A stretch of 64,000 bases of DNA from Dokdonella_A sp966248875 (GCA_966248875.1 CBINBI010000005.1:18072-82071); one strand, 5' to 3'. Positions 52,376 to 62,300 are shown, counted from the stretch's first letter. Program-made: numbers and translations. Notes: generated from the sequence alone by a model not told the origin.

Positions 52376-53278
52376 TCAGTGACGCACCTCGCGCCCGCCG
52401 GTGCCGTGGATTCCGCCGCCGCCGGAAGCCTTGTACAACGCACCTTCGGGATTTCGCGGCGGCTCGTCGTAGGTCTGCCGATCCGCCTGCATTGCGGCCA
52501 TGCGATCGCCGATGGACGGAGCGAGCTTCGCCGTCGCTGTATTGAGCTTGGCCATCGCGCCGACCGTGACATCGCGCGCGGGCTTCACCGCCGCGGACAG
52601 GATCGCGTCGGCGACCTTGCGCGGATCGATCTGCGGTGTCGGCAGCTTCGGCTCCTGGTCGAGATAGTTGCGCGCGTGCTGCGGATAAGGCGTGTCGACG
52701 GCGGTCGGCTGGATCAGCGTGATCGATACGGGCAGCTCGTCGATGAGCTCGAGCTCGACGCGCAACGCGTCGGTAAAGCCTTTCACCGCGTGCTTGGACG
52801 CCGTGTACATGCCCTGCAGCGGCACGATCGCGTCCGAGACTTCGCTGCCGATGTTGATCAGCGCGCCGCCGTGCGGGCGAAGAAAGGTCAATGCGGTCAG
52901 CGATCCGTTCACGACGCCCCAGAAGTTCGTGTCGAAGAGCCGGCGGCTGTCTTCCTCGGACACCTGATCGAGCCTGCCGTAGATCGCGACGCCGGCATTG
53001 TTGACCCAGGTGTCGATGCGGCCGAAGCGGCCGACCGCGAAGTCGGCGATGGCCTGCACGTCGCCACGCTTGCCGACGTCAGCGACGACGTAGGCCGCGC
53101 GCCCGCCTTTCACTTCGATGTCTTGGCAGATCTCGCGCAGCGCGTCTTCGCTGCGCGCCGCCAGCACCACCGTGGTGCCTTGCGCGGCGGCGGCCTCGGC
53201 CGTCGCACGGCCGATTCCGCTCGAGGCGCCGGTGATCACCATCACCTGCCGCTCGAGCGGCTTCAATTGAATGTCCAT
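52376..53278 (-). CDS. Short-chain dehydrogenase/reductase
   Basis: A 300-residue SDR with an N-terminal cofactor site VITGASSGIGRATAEAAA, the structural NNAG (TWVNNAGVAIYGR), the catalytic Ser and YTASKHAVKGF (YxxxK). The C-terminal extension after residue 250 (RQTYDEPPRNPEGALYKASGG) resembles the subgroup of SDRs found beside general stress genes. Substrate unknown. ATG 53278 has GGAG in front; ATG 53290 is an alternative. It is divergent from the membrane gene at 53588. Confidence 0.85.
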   Translation of the reverse strand: MDIQLKPLERQVMVITGASSGIGRATAEAAAAQGTTVVLAARSEDALREICQDIEVKGGRAAYVVADVGKRGDVQAIADFAVGRFGRIDTWVNNAGVAIYGRLDQVSEEDSRRLFDTNFWGVVNGSLTALTFLRPHGGALINIGSEVSDAIVPLQGMYTASKHAVKGFTDALRVELELIDELPVSITLIQPTAVDTPYPQHARNYLDQEPKLPTPQIDPRKVADAILSAAVKPARDVTVGAMAKLNTATAKLAPSIGDRMAAMQADRQTYDEPPRNPEGALYKASGGGGIHGTGGREVRH

Positions 53279-53587
53279 CCGTTGCTCCATCGCGAAGTGA
53301 GACACGACGACACGAAGCAAGAATCGTGACGAGGCGGCTCGTGCGCAATGAATGCGGACTGCACGAGAACGCGTCACATGGCATGCAACGACATCTCGCC
53401 GCGAGGCGCCGCGGCGGGCTCAGCGGACAGCCGCGCGGTGGGACGGTTCTGCGTCATAAGTTCTGCGTCGCGGAAATTTGTGCGCGTCGCCGTCGCATCG
53501 AACGGCCGCGAGCGAAATCCGGCGCGTGGCCTCGCTCTTGCACAAACCTTCGCGTCGCCCGCACGGCCTGCCGGACGCGAAACGAAC
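53279..53587. other. Divergent intergenic region between the SDR and membrane protein genes
   Basis: 309 bases with no ORF of interest. It contains a sigma-54-like site facing right (53527-53542) and a direct repeat TTCTGCGTC at 53447 and 53460. Nothing else is recognised. Confidence 0.5.
53527..53542 (+). promoter_or_regulatory. Sigma-54-like promoter candidate for the 53588 gene
   Basis: TGGCCTCGCTCTTGCA keeps TGGC, TTGCA and the exact GG-N10-GC spacing, but lacks the AC after TGGC. It lies 46 bases before the start codon at 53588. Weaker than the two other sites of this type in the region. Confidence 0.4.
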
Positions 53588-54187
53588 ATGAGATCCCTGG
53601 ACCTCGCTTGCTTCGTCCGGCGCGTCGCCATCACCGGCGCAATCGCCGGCGTGGCGTCGGCGGCATTCATTGCCGCCGCGAGCGTGCGCGCCACCGGTTC
53701 ACCCGCGTCGGGCCTCAACGGCGCGAGCCAGGTGCTGTGGGGGCGCGCGGCGACACGTGTGCGCCGCGTCGATGTACACCACACGCTCGTCGGGCTCATA
53801 GTGCATCACGCAAGCGCGTTCTGGTGGGCCGGCATTCACGAAAACCCTCGCCTGCGCGCGTTCGCGCCCGCAGCGGGACTTCGCGCGATGCTGGTCATGG
53901 CCGCCGCCGCCGTGCTCGACTACGGCGTGCTGCCGCGCCGTCTTTCGCCGGGGCTCGAAGGCCAGCTATCACGCCGCACGATCGCGGCGGCGTTTGCGGT
54001 CATCGGCGCGGGCCTCGCGCTCGGCTCGTGGATCCAGGACCGGCCGCTGCGGCTGCGCGCTTCGCAGGTGCGGCGCTTGCTTGGAAACGGCAACGCGCGC
54101 CCTTACGAGCCGGCGCAGGCCACGTACGTCCCAGGCACGATCCACACGGCGCGCGCTCCGCTGGAAAGCGTGCCCGGTCATCACTGA
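53588..54187 (+). CDS. Uncharacterised membrane protein paired with the FAD/Rieske oxidoreductase
   Basis: A 199-residue protein with three or four hydrophobic helices (VAITGAIAGVASAAFIAAASV, HHTLVGLIVHHASAFWWAGI, RAMLVMAAAAVLDYGVL, AAFAVIGAGLALGSWI). The segment RRVDVHHTLVGLIVHHASAFWWAG is unusually rich in His and Trp and could be a metal or heme site. No known function. The next gene starts 32 bases after its stop. It likely anchors or feeds that enzyme, but this is inferred from position. Confidence 0.72.
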   Translation: MRSLDLACFVRRVAITGAIAGVASAAFIAAASVRATGSPASGLNGASQVLWGRAATRVRRVDVHHTLVGLIVHHASAFWWAGIHENPRLRAFAPAAGLRAMLVMAAAAVLDYGVLPRRLSPGLEGQLSRRTIAAAFAVIGAGLALGSWIQDRPLRLRASQVRRLLGNGNARPYEPAQATYVPGTIHTARAPLESVPGHH

Positions 54188-54219
54188 CGACATCAACGAC
54201 GCCAACGGACTTGACCGCC

Positions 54220-55728
54220 ATGCCGTCCGAATCCGAACCGATCTGGCAACGCCACGCCCCCGTGTTTCCGCGGCTGGAACCGCTCTCGCCGGCCCGCACG
54301 ATGGCGGACGTCGTCGTCATCGGCGCCGGCATCGCCGGGCTTTCCGTCGCGCTGACACTGATCGAGGAAGGCCGCAGCGTTCTCGTGCTCGAAAAGCGCG
54401 CGATCGGCGCGGGCCAGACGGAACGCACCAGCGCGCATCTCGCCTGCGCGCTGGACGATCGCTTCCACCAGATCGAGCGCTGGCACGGCGAAGCCGGCGC
54501 GCGCGCGGCGGCGGCGAGCCATCGCGGAGCGATCGACCGCATCGAGCGATGGATCGCCGAGTACGCGATCGACTGCGACTTCGCGCGCGTGGACGGATAC
54601 CTGTTCGGCGCCGGCGAAAGCGCGGACGACGAGCTCGCGCGCGAGCTCGACGCGGCCCTGCGTGCCGGCCTCGACGTCGAGCCCGCCGTGGTGCCCGGCC
54701 TGCCGCAGCTCGGTCCCGCGCTCCGCTTCGCGCGCCAAGCGCGCTTCGATCCGCTCGCCTACCTCGCCGGGCTCGCCGACGCGGCCCTCCGGCGTGGCGT
54801 GCGCTTTGCGCAGGCGAACGTCGTCGCGGTCGAAGGCGGCGCGTCGCCCCACGTGACCACGGAAGGCGGACAATGCATCGACGCTGCGGCCATCGTCGTC
54901 GCGACGAACGTGCCGTTCCACGAAAGCCTCGCCATCCACACCAAGCAAGCGGCGTATCGCACGTTCGTGCTGTCCGCTCCGATCGATGCTGCGGCGTTTC
55001 CGGACATCCTGCTCTGGGACACCGCCGATCCGTATCACTACCTGCGCCGCGTGGACGCGCGCGACGGCTCGACCTGGCTCATGGTCGGCGGCTGCGATCA
55101 CAAGACGGGCCAGCCGTCGGCCGAAGCGCCGTACGCCGAGCTCGGCGCGTGGGCGCGCGAGCGCATCGCCGGGCTCGGAGACATCGAATGGCGCTGGTCG
55201 GGGCAGGTCATCGAGCCCGTGGACGGGCTCGCGTTCATCGGGCGCGATCCCGGCGGCGAGGACAACGTCTACGTCGTGACCAGCGATTCCGGCAACGGCC
55301 TCACGCACGGCACGCTCGCCGGCGGCGTGATCGCGGCGCTGATCGCGGGGCGCGACGATCCGTGGAACGGCCTCTACGATCCGCGGCGCTCGCCGATGCA
55401 CGCGCTCGGCACGTGGCTCTCGGAAAATGCCAACGTCGCCGTGCAGTACGGCGACTGGCTCGCTCGTGGCGGCATCCGGCCGCTCGCGAACGACGACGCG
55501 ACCATCGTGCGCAGCGGCGTGCACCGCATCGCCGTCTATCGCGGCACCGATGGCGCGCTGCGCGCGTTCTCGGCGCAATGCCCGCACCTCGGCTGCTCGG
55601 TGCGCTGGAACACGATCGAGCGCACCTGGGATTGCCCCTGCCACGGCTCTCGCTTCGACCCGGTCGACGGACGCGTGCTCAACGGGCCGGCCGCACACCC
55701 GCTGACCCGGATCGGCGGGGCGCGTTGA
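54220..55728 (+). CDS. FAD-dependent oxidoreductase with C-terminal Rieske domain
   Basis: A 502-residue fusion. The N-terminal DAO-type FAD fold has DVVVIGAGIAGLSVALTLIEEG and RTSAHLACALDDRF, with GLAFIGRDPGGEDNVYVVTSDSGNGLTHGTL near the end of the domain. The C-terminal 90 residues are a Rieske [2Fe-2S] domain with both motifs: CPHLGC and CPCHGSRF. Such proteins are widespread and poorly characterised; the fusion suggests electron flow from a flavin-bound substrate to the cluster and on to a membrane partner. No signal peptide is seen. ATG 54220 gives the family-like start. Confidence 0.92.
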   Translation: MPSESEPIWQRHAPVFPRLEPLSPARTMADVVVIGAGIAGLSVALTLIEEGRSVLVLEKRAIGAGQTERTSAHLACALDDRFHQIERWHGEAGARAAAASHRGAIDRIERWIAEYAIDCDFARVDGYLFGAGESADDELARELDAALRAGLDVEPAVVPGLPQLGPALRFARQARFDPLAYLAGLADAALRRGVRFAQANVVAVEGGASPHVTTEGGQCIDAAAIVVATNVPFHESLAIHTKQAAYRTFVLSAPIDAAAFPDILLWDTADPYHYLRRVDARDGSTWLMVGGCDHKTGQPSAEAPYAELGAWARERIAGLGDIEWRWSGQVIEPVDGLAFIGRDPGGEDNVYVVTSDSGNGLTHGTLAGGVIAALIAGRDDPWNGLYDPRRSPMHALGTWLSENANVAVQYGDWLARGGIRPLANDDATIVRSGVHRIAVYRGTDGALRAFSAQCPHLGCSVRWNTIERTWDCPCHGSRFDPVDGRVLNGPAAHPLTRIGGAR

Positions 55729-55864
55729 GAGCGCACGGAGCGGCGCGGTGCAGCGAGGAGCCGAGCACGAGGCCCGCCGCGAACGCGATGTACGTCGCCG
55801 TGATTGCCGCGCGCGACACGTGCCGTTCAACTCACGGGCCGAAGCAGTCTGAGCGGGAGATCCG

Positions 55865-56431
55865 ATGTCGCCGCAACTCGTCCTCGTTCTTTATGCCGTC
55901 ATTCCGCTCTGGCTGGCTGCCGGCTTCGCTGACTGGCTTTGTCACCGCAGGAGCGCGATCGAGGCAACCAGCGGCACGCCCGAATCCGCGCTGCACCTGG
56001 TGATGCTCGCCGAGATGGGGCTGCCATTGCTGGCGGCGCTCTATCTCGAAGTCAATGCGCTGATCCTTGCCATGCTCGCCGTCGCGTTCGTCGCGCACGA
56101 GTTCACCGCCTATGTCGACGTGCGCTATGCCGCGCCGCGGCGCCACATCGGCGTGTTCGAGCAGTTCGTGCACAGCGTGCTGGAGATGTCACCGCTCTTC
56201 ATCCTGCTGCTACTCGCGAGCGAGCACTGGAGCCAGTGGCTCGCTCTGTTCGGATTCGGCGACGAGCCCGCGCGCTTCGATCTCGCCGTCTCGTCGCAGC
56301 CGCCACCGGCGGCGTACACGATCGTGCTGCTGATCGCGATCGTGCTGCTCGCGCTCGGCCCGTACGCCGAGGAACTCGTGCGCGGACTGCGGAATTCGCG
56401 CGAGTCGTGTGACCGCCGCGATGGATGGTGA
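55865..56431 (+). CDS. His/Glu-rich integral membrane protein of unknown function
   Basis: A 188-residue protein with four hydrophobic segments. Between and beside them are spaced His and acidic residues: GFADWLCHRRSAIEAT, ESALHLVMLAEMG, VAHEFTAYVDVRYAAPRR and EQFVHSVLEMSPLF. This resembles diiron membrane enzymes (fatty-acid desaturase or hydroxylase folds) in spirit, but no canonical His-box set is complete, so no function is assigned. It follows the FAD/Rieske gene by 136 bases on the same strand. Confidence 0.75.
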   Translation: MSPQLVLVLYAVIPLWLAAGFADWLCHRRSAIEATSGTPESALHLVMLAEMGLPLLAALYLEVNALILAMLAVAFVAHEFTAYVDVRYAAPRRHIGVFEQFVHSVLEMSPLFILLLLASEHWSQWLALFGFGDEPARFDLAVSSQPPPAAYTIVLLIAIVLLALGPYAEELVRGLRNSRESCDRRDGW

Positions 56432-56821
56432 CTGACGGCGTGCCGTGCCGTGAGGCTTGGGCGCACGCAAAGGTTTCTTTAGCGCGCGACGGCGCGAGCG
56501 CGGATCGAGCGGACGCCTGGTGCGCGCGTCGTAATGGCATGTTTAAGTGTGGCGGTACGTGCGCCTCAGGCCCGGCGTCCCGGACACGATTCGCACCGAG
56601 TATTGCGAGCACCGCGACCGGGAGCCACCAGTCAGCGATCTGCGATGCGCCCGCCGTGGCAGCGCGTCGCGCATCCACACCTCGCTGAAATTCTTTCGTC
56701 CGTGGCGAAAAACTTCGGCGCGCGCCGCCGTGACGCGGTCCCGGGCGCACGCAGCGCCCGGAGCTGAGCATGGTGCGCTTCGTGCATTGGCCGAGCACCG
56801 GTCTCAATGGAGATTGTTCCG
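56432..56821. other. Non-coding region upstream of the BON gene
   Basis: No gene is seen. Several long frames here are GC-driven. A hydrophobic stretch in a minus-strand frame (near 56590-56650) was considered and set aside. No sigma-54 site or terminator with a T-run was found; GGAGATTG at 56809 is the likely ribosome-binding site of the next gene. Confidence 0.5.
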
Positions 56822-57193
56822 ATGAACGCATCCGCACGCATTCGATTTGCGATTCCGATGACGCTCGCTGGCCTGCTCGCGATGGGCGCCGCCACGACGG
56901 CGTTCGCCCTGGACCCAGCGAACGACGAAACATCGAAACAGGACTCGGACCAGCCTGTTACGGATACCTGGATCACCACCAAGGTGAAATCCGAGCTCGC
57001 CACCACGGAAGGCGTGAAGAGCATGGACATCGACGTCGAAACCATGAACGGCGTCGTCACGCTGACCGGCACGCAGGCGAGCCAGGCCGCCGTGCAGAAG
57101 GCGGTCGCGGCCGCGAAGAGCGTCAAGGGTGTCAAGAGCGTCGACGCGTCGGGCCTGAAGGCCGGCGGCGGTCCGGCGAGCGATCAGCCGTAA
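56822..57193 (+). CDS. BON-domain periplasmic protein
   Basis: A 123-residue exported protein: a signal peptide (FAIPMTLAGLLAMGAATTAFA) followed by one BON domain (TDTWITTKVKSELATTEGVKSMDIDVETMNGVVTLTGTQ, then VKSVDAS). BON proteins such as OsmY bind phospholipid or envelope components and are induced by osmotic stress. ATG 56822 is preferred over ATG 56807 because GGAG is well placed in front of it. It lies just ahead of the DUF883-like gene in a probable pair. Confidence 0.88.
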   Translation: MNASARIRFAIPMTLAGLLAMGAATTAFALDPANDETSKQDSDQPVTDTWITTKVKSELATTEGVKSMDIDVETMNGVVTLTGTQASQAAVQKAVAAAKSVKGVKSVDASGLKAGGGPASDQP

Positions 57194-57213
57194 CGCGAAC
57201 GGAAGAGGCTGCC

Positions 57214-57594
57214 ATGTTCGAATGGTCAAATCGCGGCACCGACGGTGCCGCCGAACGTTTCGCCGAGGCATCGCACCGCGTCGCCGACGCGATGCGCGAT
57301 GCGCGCGACGCCGTGGCACGCGGAGCCGGTGTCGGCAGCGACTACGCGAAGGCAGTGTCCGGCGAGGTTGTGAGCGGCGCGCGCCGCGCCACGCGCTCGG
57401 CGCGCGCCGCGGTTGACGAGCATCCAGTCGAAGCGCTGCTCGCCGTCGGCCTTGCCGCGTTCGCGCTCGGCTGGCTGCTGCGCCGCGTGCAGGAAATGGC
57501 GCACGAGCGCCGCGGCACGTCGGCCGCTGCTGCGGCGCGCGCGCGAAGCCGGTCGTCGCGGCGAGGTCGGACGACACGCGCCGCGCGGGAGTGA
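57214..57594 (+). CDS. DUF883/ElaB-like membrane-anchored protein
   Basis: A 126-residue protein with an Ala-rich helical N-terminal part (AERFAEASHRVADAMRDARD, then VSGARRATRSARAAV), one C-terminal membrane helix (VEALLAVGLAAFALGWLLRRV) and a basic tail. This layout fits the DUF883/ElaB/YqjD family, whose members bind ribosomes at the inner membrane in stationary phase. The motif DEHPVEALLAVGLAAFALGW is characteristic. It starts 20 bases after the BON gene. Confidence 0.82.
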   Translation: MFEWSNRGTDGAAERFAEASHRVADAMRDARDAVARGAGVGSDYAKAVSGEVVSGARRATRSARAAVDEHPVEALLAVGLAAFALGWLLRRVQEMAHERRGTSAAAAARARSRSSRRGRTTRAARE

Positions 57595-57762
57595 CGCGCT
57601 CACGTTCGATTGAACGGCACGTCGCAGCACGTCCGACTTTTTGCTCGCGTGCCACCGCATTGCTTCGCGTCACGTGAGGCGCGCGTTCTCGTCCGAAGAA
57701 AGTTTTTCGCCGCGTTGAGCTGAACGAGCCCTGCAGAAGCGCGCAATGCGGCCCGAATTCGA

Positions 57763-57778
57763 TGGCACAACCCTTGCT
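57763..57778 (+). promoter_or_regulatory. Sigma-54 (-24/-12) promoter of otsA-glgE-treS
   Basis: TGGCACAACCCTTGCT is a full match to TGGCAC-N5-TTGCW with GG-N10-GC spacing. It lies 34 bases before the otsA start, giving a leader of about 22 bases. Confidence 0.7.
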
Positions 57779-57811
57779 GAATCCATTGCAAAGGAATCTG
57801 CGAGGTGATTC

Positions 57812-59353
57812 ATGAACCGTCTCGGCGAAGCGCTGCACCGCGACGGATATGGAGAAGAGGAAGGGTCGAATGTCCATGCGCCGGCGAGCCGGCGCGGATC
57901 GAAAGGCCGCCTGATCGTCGTATCCAATCGTGTCGCGTCGGCTGAAGGACCGCATGCCGGAGGCCTCGGCCAGGCGATGCGTTCCGCACTCGCGAACATC
58001 GGCGGCATGTGGTTCGGCTGGAGCGGCACGATCGCCGAACAGCCGCTGCTCCACGTGCGCCGCGAGGGCGCGGTGCGTTTTCTGACTCGCGATCTGAGCC
58101 CTGACGAGCATCGCGACTACTACGTGGGCTACGCGAATCGCGTCCTTTGGCCGCTCCTGCACGGCCGGCTCGATCTCGTCTCGTACCGTCCCAGGGCGCT
58201 CGCAGGTTACCTGCGCGTGAACGCCGCGTTCGCCGACGAGATCCGCAAGATCGCGCGTCCGGACGATCTCGTCTGGATACACGACTATCACCTGATTCCG
58301 CTGGCGCGCATGCTGCGCGACCGCGGCGTCGCCTGCCGCATCGGTTTCTTCCTGCACGTGCCGGTGCCGCCGCCCGCAACGCTCGCCGCGCTGCCCGGCG
58401 AGGACAACGTGCTGCACGCGCTCGCCGCCTGCGATCTCGTCGGCACACAGACCGACGAGGACGCGCGCAACCTGCGCGAATTCTTCGCACGCGCGCGCCT
58501 GCGCCCGTGCGGCGCGCCGGACATCCGCCCGTTTCCGATCGGCATCGATGTGGACGCGATGCGCACGGCAGCCGAGCAGGGCGAGCGCGTCGAAGCGTGC
58601 GCACAGCTTCGCGCGAGCCTCGGCGGGCAGTCGCTGCTGCTCGGCGTGGACCGCCTGGATTATTCGAAGGGCCTGCCCGAGCGCCTGCGCTCTTACGCGC
58701 GCCTGCTGCAGACGCACCCCGAGCTGCGCGGCCGGGTCACGCTTCTGCAGATCGCGCCTCGGACGCGCGCGATGATTCCGGAGTACGTCCGCATCAACCG
58801 CAAGCTCCAGCGCATCGCCGGCAGCATCAACGGCCGTTATGCCGACGAGACCTGGACGCCGGTGCGCTACCTCAACCGCTGCTTCGCCCAGCACGAGCTG
58901 ACCGCGCTCTACCGCGCGGCGAAGGTCGGCGTGGTGACGCCGCTGCGCGACGGCATGAACCTCGTCGCGAAGGAATACGTCGCCTGCCAGGACGAGAACG
59001 ATCCCGGCGTGCTCGTGCTCTCGCGCTTCGCCGGCGCCGCGTGCGAGCTCGCCGGCGCGCTGGTGGTGAACCCGTTCGATCCCGACCAGTGCGCCGAGGC
59101 GATGCACGCGGCCATCGGCATGCCGCTGGCCGAGCGCCGCCAGCGCTGGCGGTCGATGATGTCGGCGCTCAGCAAGAATGATATTCACGGCTGGCGCGAT
59201 GGCTTTCTCGCCGCGCTGGATGCCTCGCGAGCGAGCGCCGCGCACAGCGACGGCATGCACGACACGCGCGAAGCGGTGCACGGCGATATCCGCTTGCGCG
59301 CGCGCACGCCGGATTCCACCGCCTTGACGATCACGCACCTGCCGCCGGGCTGA
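57812..59353 (+). CDS. otsA: Trehalose-6-phosphate synthase (GT20)
   Basis: Makes trehalose 6-phosphate from UDP- or ADP-glucose and glucose 6-phosphate. The 513-residue protein has the GT20 motifs: RLIVVSNRVASAEGPHAGGL and MWFGWSG (nucleotide/acceptor), WIHDYHLIPLARMLRDRG, GVDRLDYSKGLPERLRSY, and GMNLVAKEYVACQDE with FAGAACELAGALVVNPFD. About 30 extra residues precede the family start. No otsB phosphatase lies in the window, so dephosphorylation must come from elsewhere or from TreS-type turnover. Sigma-54-type promoter upstream; the next gene starts two bases after the stop. Confidence 0.95.
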   Translation: MNRLGEALHRDGYGEEEGSNVHAPASRRGSKGRLIVVSNRVASAEGPHAGGLGQAMRSALANIGGMWFGWSGTIAEQPLLHVRREGAVRFLTRDLSPDEHRDYYVGYANRVLWPLLHGRLDLVSYRPRALAGYLRVNAAFADEIRKIARPDDLVWIHDYHLIPLARMLRDRGVACRIGFFLHVPVPPPATLAALPGEDNVLHALAACDLVGTQTDEDARNLREFFARARLRPCGAPDIRPFPIGIDVDAMRTAAEQGERVEACAQLRASLGGQSLLLGVDRLDYSKGLPERLRSYARLLQTHPELRGRVTLLQIAPRTRAMIPEYVRINRKLQRIAGSINGRYADETWTPVRYLNRCFAQHELTALYRAAKVGVVTPLRDGMNLVAKEYVACQDENDPGVLVLSRFAGAACELAGALVVNPFDPDQCAEAMHAAIGMPLAERRQRWRSMMSALSKNDIHGWRDGFLAALDASRASAAHSDGMHDTREAVHGDIRLRARTPDSTALTITHLPPG

Positions 59354-59355
59354 CC

Positions 59356-62300
59356 TTGCTTCCGATTCTGCACGCGGACACCGGCGCGCCGAGCAGCCGA
59401 CGATCGAAGCCGCGCTCGGCGGAACGCGGTGGCGCGCCCGCGCGAGGCGCGGGGCCGACGCAGAAGTCGCGCAGCCACACGCAGGCGCAAATAACCGCGC
59501 CGCGCGCGTACTACATACCTCCGCTGCTGGTCGGTGCGCTGCCGCGCTGGGAGCGCGTACTGGACGACTGCGCCGCGATGCGCTTCGACACCGTGCTCAT
59601 CGCGCCACCGTTCGCGGTCGGCCCGATGCACGATCCGTTCACGGCCGGCGATTACGCGTGTTCGCATCCCGCGCTCGAATGGGAAAGCGATGCGACGGCC
59701 GCGCTCGCGTCGCTGGCCGAGCTGTGCGCCGCGCGCGGGCTCGCGCTCGCGCTCGATCTCGTGCTCGATGCCTGCGCGGCGGGAAATCCCGACGTGTCCG
59801 CGCGTCCGGAGCTGTACGCGCTGCGCGCCACTGCCGAGGCCGAGCCGCCGGACCCTCGCCGGCCCTCGGCTACGCAGACGACCGCACTCGCCCGCTTCGA
59901 CGATTCCGCCGCGAGAGAGATGCTGCTCGAAATCTGGACTCCGCGCCTGCAGCGATGGATCGACGCCGGCGTCGCCGGTTTCCGCTGCCTCGCGCCGCAA
60001 CGCACGCCGCCCGCGGTGTGGCGCGCGCTCATCGCGCACGCGCGCGAAGGCGGAAGAGCCGTTCACTTCGGTGCGTGGACACCGGGTCTTCACGCCGAGG
60101 AAGTCGCCGCGCTCGCGGAGTGCGGATTCGACGCCGCCTACTCATCGCTGCCGTGGTGGAACTTCCGCGCGGGCTGGATGCTCGAGGAAGACGAGCGGCT
60201 GCGCCGCGCCGGCGCGATCATCGGGCCTGTCGAGGAACCGTTCGGCGCTCGCCTCGCCGGCGTGTACGACGATGCGGCGCGCTATCGCTGCGCCGCGACC
60301 CGGCTGCTGGAGTTCGCGGCCGCTATCGAAGACGGCCTGCTCGTGCCGATCGGCTTCGAGCACGGCGCGCGGCGGCCGCTGCCGCGCTGCGATGCTTCGC
60401 CCGAAGACGTGACGAAGCTGCGCGAAGGCATCGCGGATCTGCGCGATGCGGTCACGCGCGCGAATGCCGAGCTGGCCGGGCGCGATGCCGCTCGCGCGCG
60501 CCGCGCGCGCGACCTCGTCGGACCCGGCTCCGGCGCGCTGGCCTGGCTCGTCGAGGAAGCCGACCCTGCCTCGGACGCGCCGGCGCGCCTCCTACTCGCC
60601 AATCCAGATCTCGATCGCGTGGTCGGCGCCAGCGCGGACACGCTGCTCGCGGGCGCCGGGCGCCGGCAACGTTTCGTTCCTCTCGATGGCGACCGTGGCA
60701 CGTCGATCATGGCCGGCACGACGGTGACGCTCGAGCCCGGGGAAGTGCGTGTGCTCCGCGCCGAAAGCAGCACGCCGATACGCGCCGCTGCCGCGCGCGG
60801 CGACGCCGCGATCGCCGCTGCCGCGCGTGCGCCTCGCATCGCTTTCGAGCGGCCTTCGCCTTGCGTAGACGACGAGCGCTTCGCGGTGAAGCGCGTCGTC
60901 GGCGATTCGGTGCACGTCGAGATCGACGCGTTCGCCGACAGTCACGACGCGCTGGCGGTGGAGCTGCTCTGGCGCGCGGCGGACGAGCGCGCGTGGCGCC
61001 GCACGCGCATGCGCGCGATCGGCAATGACCGCTGGGCGGCCGAGTTTCCGCTCGAGCGGCTCGGCCGTCACGTCTACACCGTGCGGGCCTGGCGCGACGA
61101 ATTCGCGACCTACCGGCGCGATGCCGAGAAGAAACTCTCGGCCGACGCGCTGACGCCGCTCGACATCGAGGAAGGCTGCCGCATGGTCGCCGCGGCCGCT
61201 ACCCGCGTGCGCGGAGCGGCAGGCGCGCCGCTGCGCACATTCGCGGCGCGCCTGCGCGAACTCGACGAAGCCGGCCGCGTCGCGCTGCTGCTCGACGCCG
61301 AGCTCAGCACCGCGATGATGCGCGCGGATGGAAAGCCTTTCTTCGCCGAATATCCCGCGAAGATTCCCGTGGACGCCGAGCGCCGCGCCGCGCGCTTCGC
61401 GAGCTGGTATGAGCTGTTCCCGCGCTCGCAAGCGGAATCATCGGCACGGCACGGCACGTTCGACGACGTGATCGCGCGCCTGCCGGCGATCCGCGACATG
61501 GGCTTCGACGTGCTGTACATGCCGCCGATCCATCCAATCGGGCGCGCAAACCGCAAGGGCCGCAACAACACGCTCAGCGCCGCACCCGTCGATCCCGGCA
61601 GCCCGTACGCGATCGGCAGCGAGGAAGGCGGCCACGACGCGATCCATTCCGAACTCGGCACGTTCGAGGATTTCGCGCGCCTGCGCGATGCCGCGGCGAA
61701 GCTCGGCATCGAGATCGCGCTCGACTTCGCGATCCAGTGCTCCCCGGATCACCCGTGGCTCGCGCAGCACCCGGACTGGTTCGCATGGCGCGCCGACGGC
61801 AGTGTGCGTCACGCCGAGAATCCGCCGAAGAAATACGAGGACATCGTCAACGTCGATTTCTACGCGAAGGGCGCCGTGCCTTCGCTCTGGAAGGCGCTGC
61901 GTGACGTCGTGCTGTTCTGGGTCGCGCACGGCGTCAGGCTGTTCCGCGTCGACAACCCGCACACCAAGCCGTTCACGTTCTGGGAATGGATGATCGCCGA
62001 CGTGCGCGCGCGGCATCCGGACGTCGCGTTCCTTTCCGAGGCGTTCACGCGGCCGAAGCCGATGTACCGGCTGGCCAAGCTCGGCTTCTCGCAGTCGTAC
62101 ACGTACTTCACCTGGCGGCACTCGAAGGCGGAGCTGACGCAATACTTCACCGAGCTCACGCGCACCGAAGTGCGCGAGTACTTCCGGCCGCACCTCTTCG
62201 TGAACACGCCGGACATCAATCCCTTCTTCCTGCAGGCATCCGGCCGCGCCGGCTTTCTGATCCGCGCCGCGCTCGCGACCACGCTGTCCGGACTCTGGGG

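Noticed and set aside
56590..56650. Minus-strand hydrophobic peptide (IADWWLPVAVLAILG) in the gap before the BON gene
   Set aside because: No start with a ribosome-binding site, and the flanking residues look like random GC-rich translation. It might be a remnant but cannot be supported.
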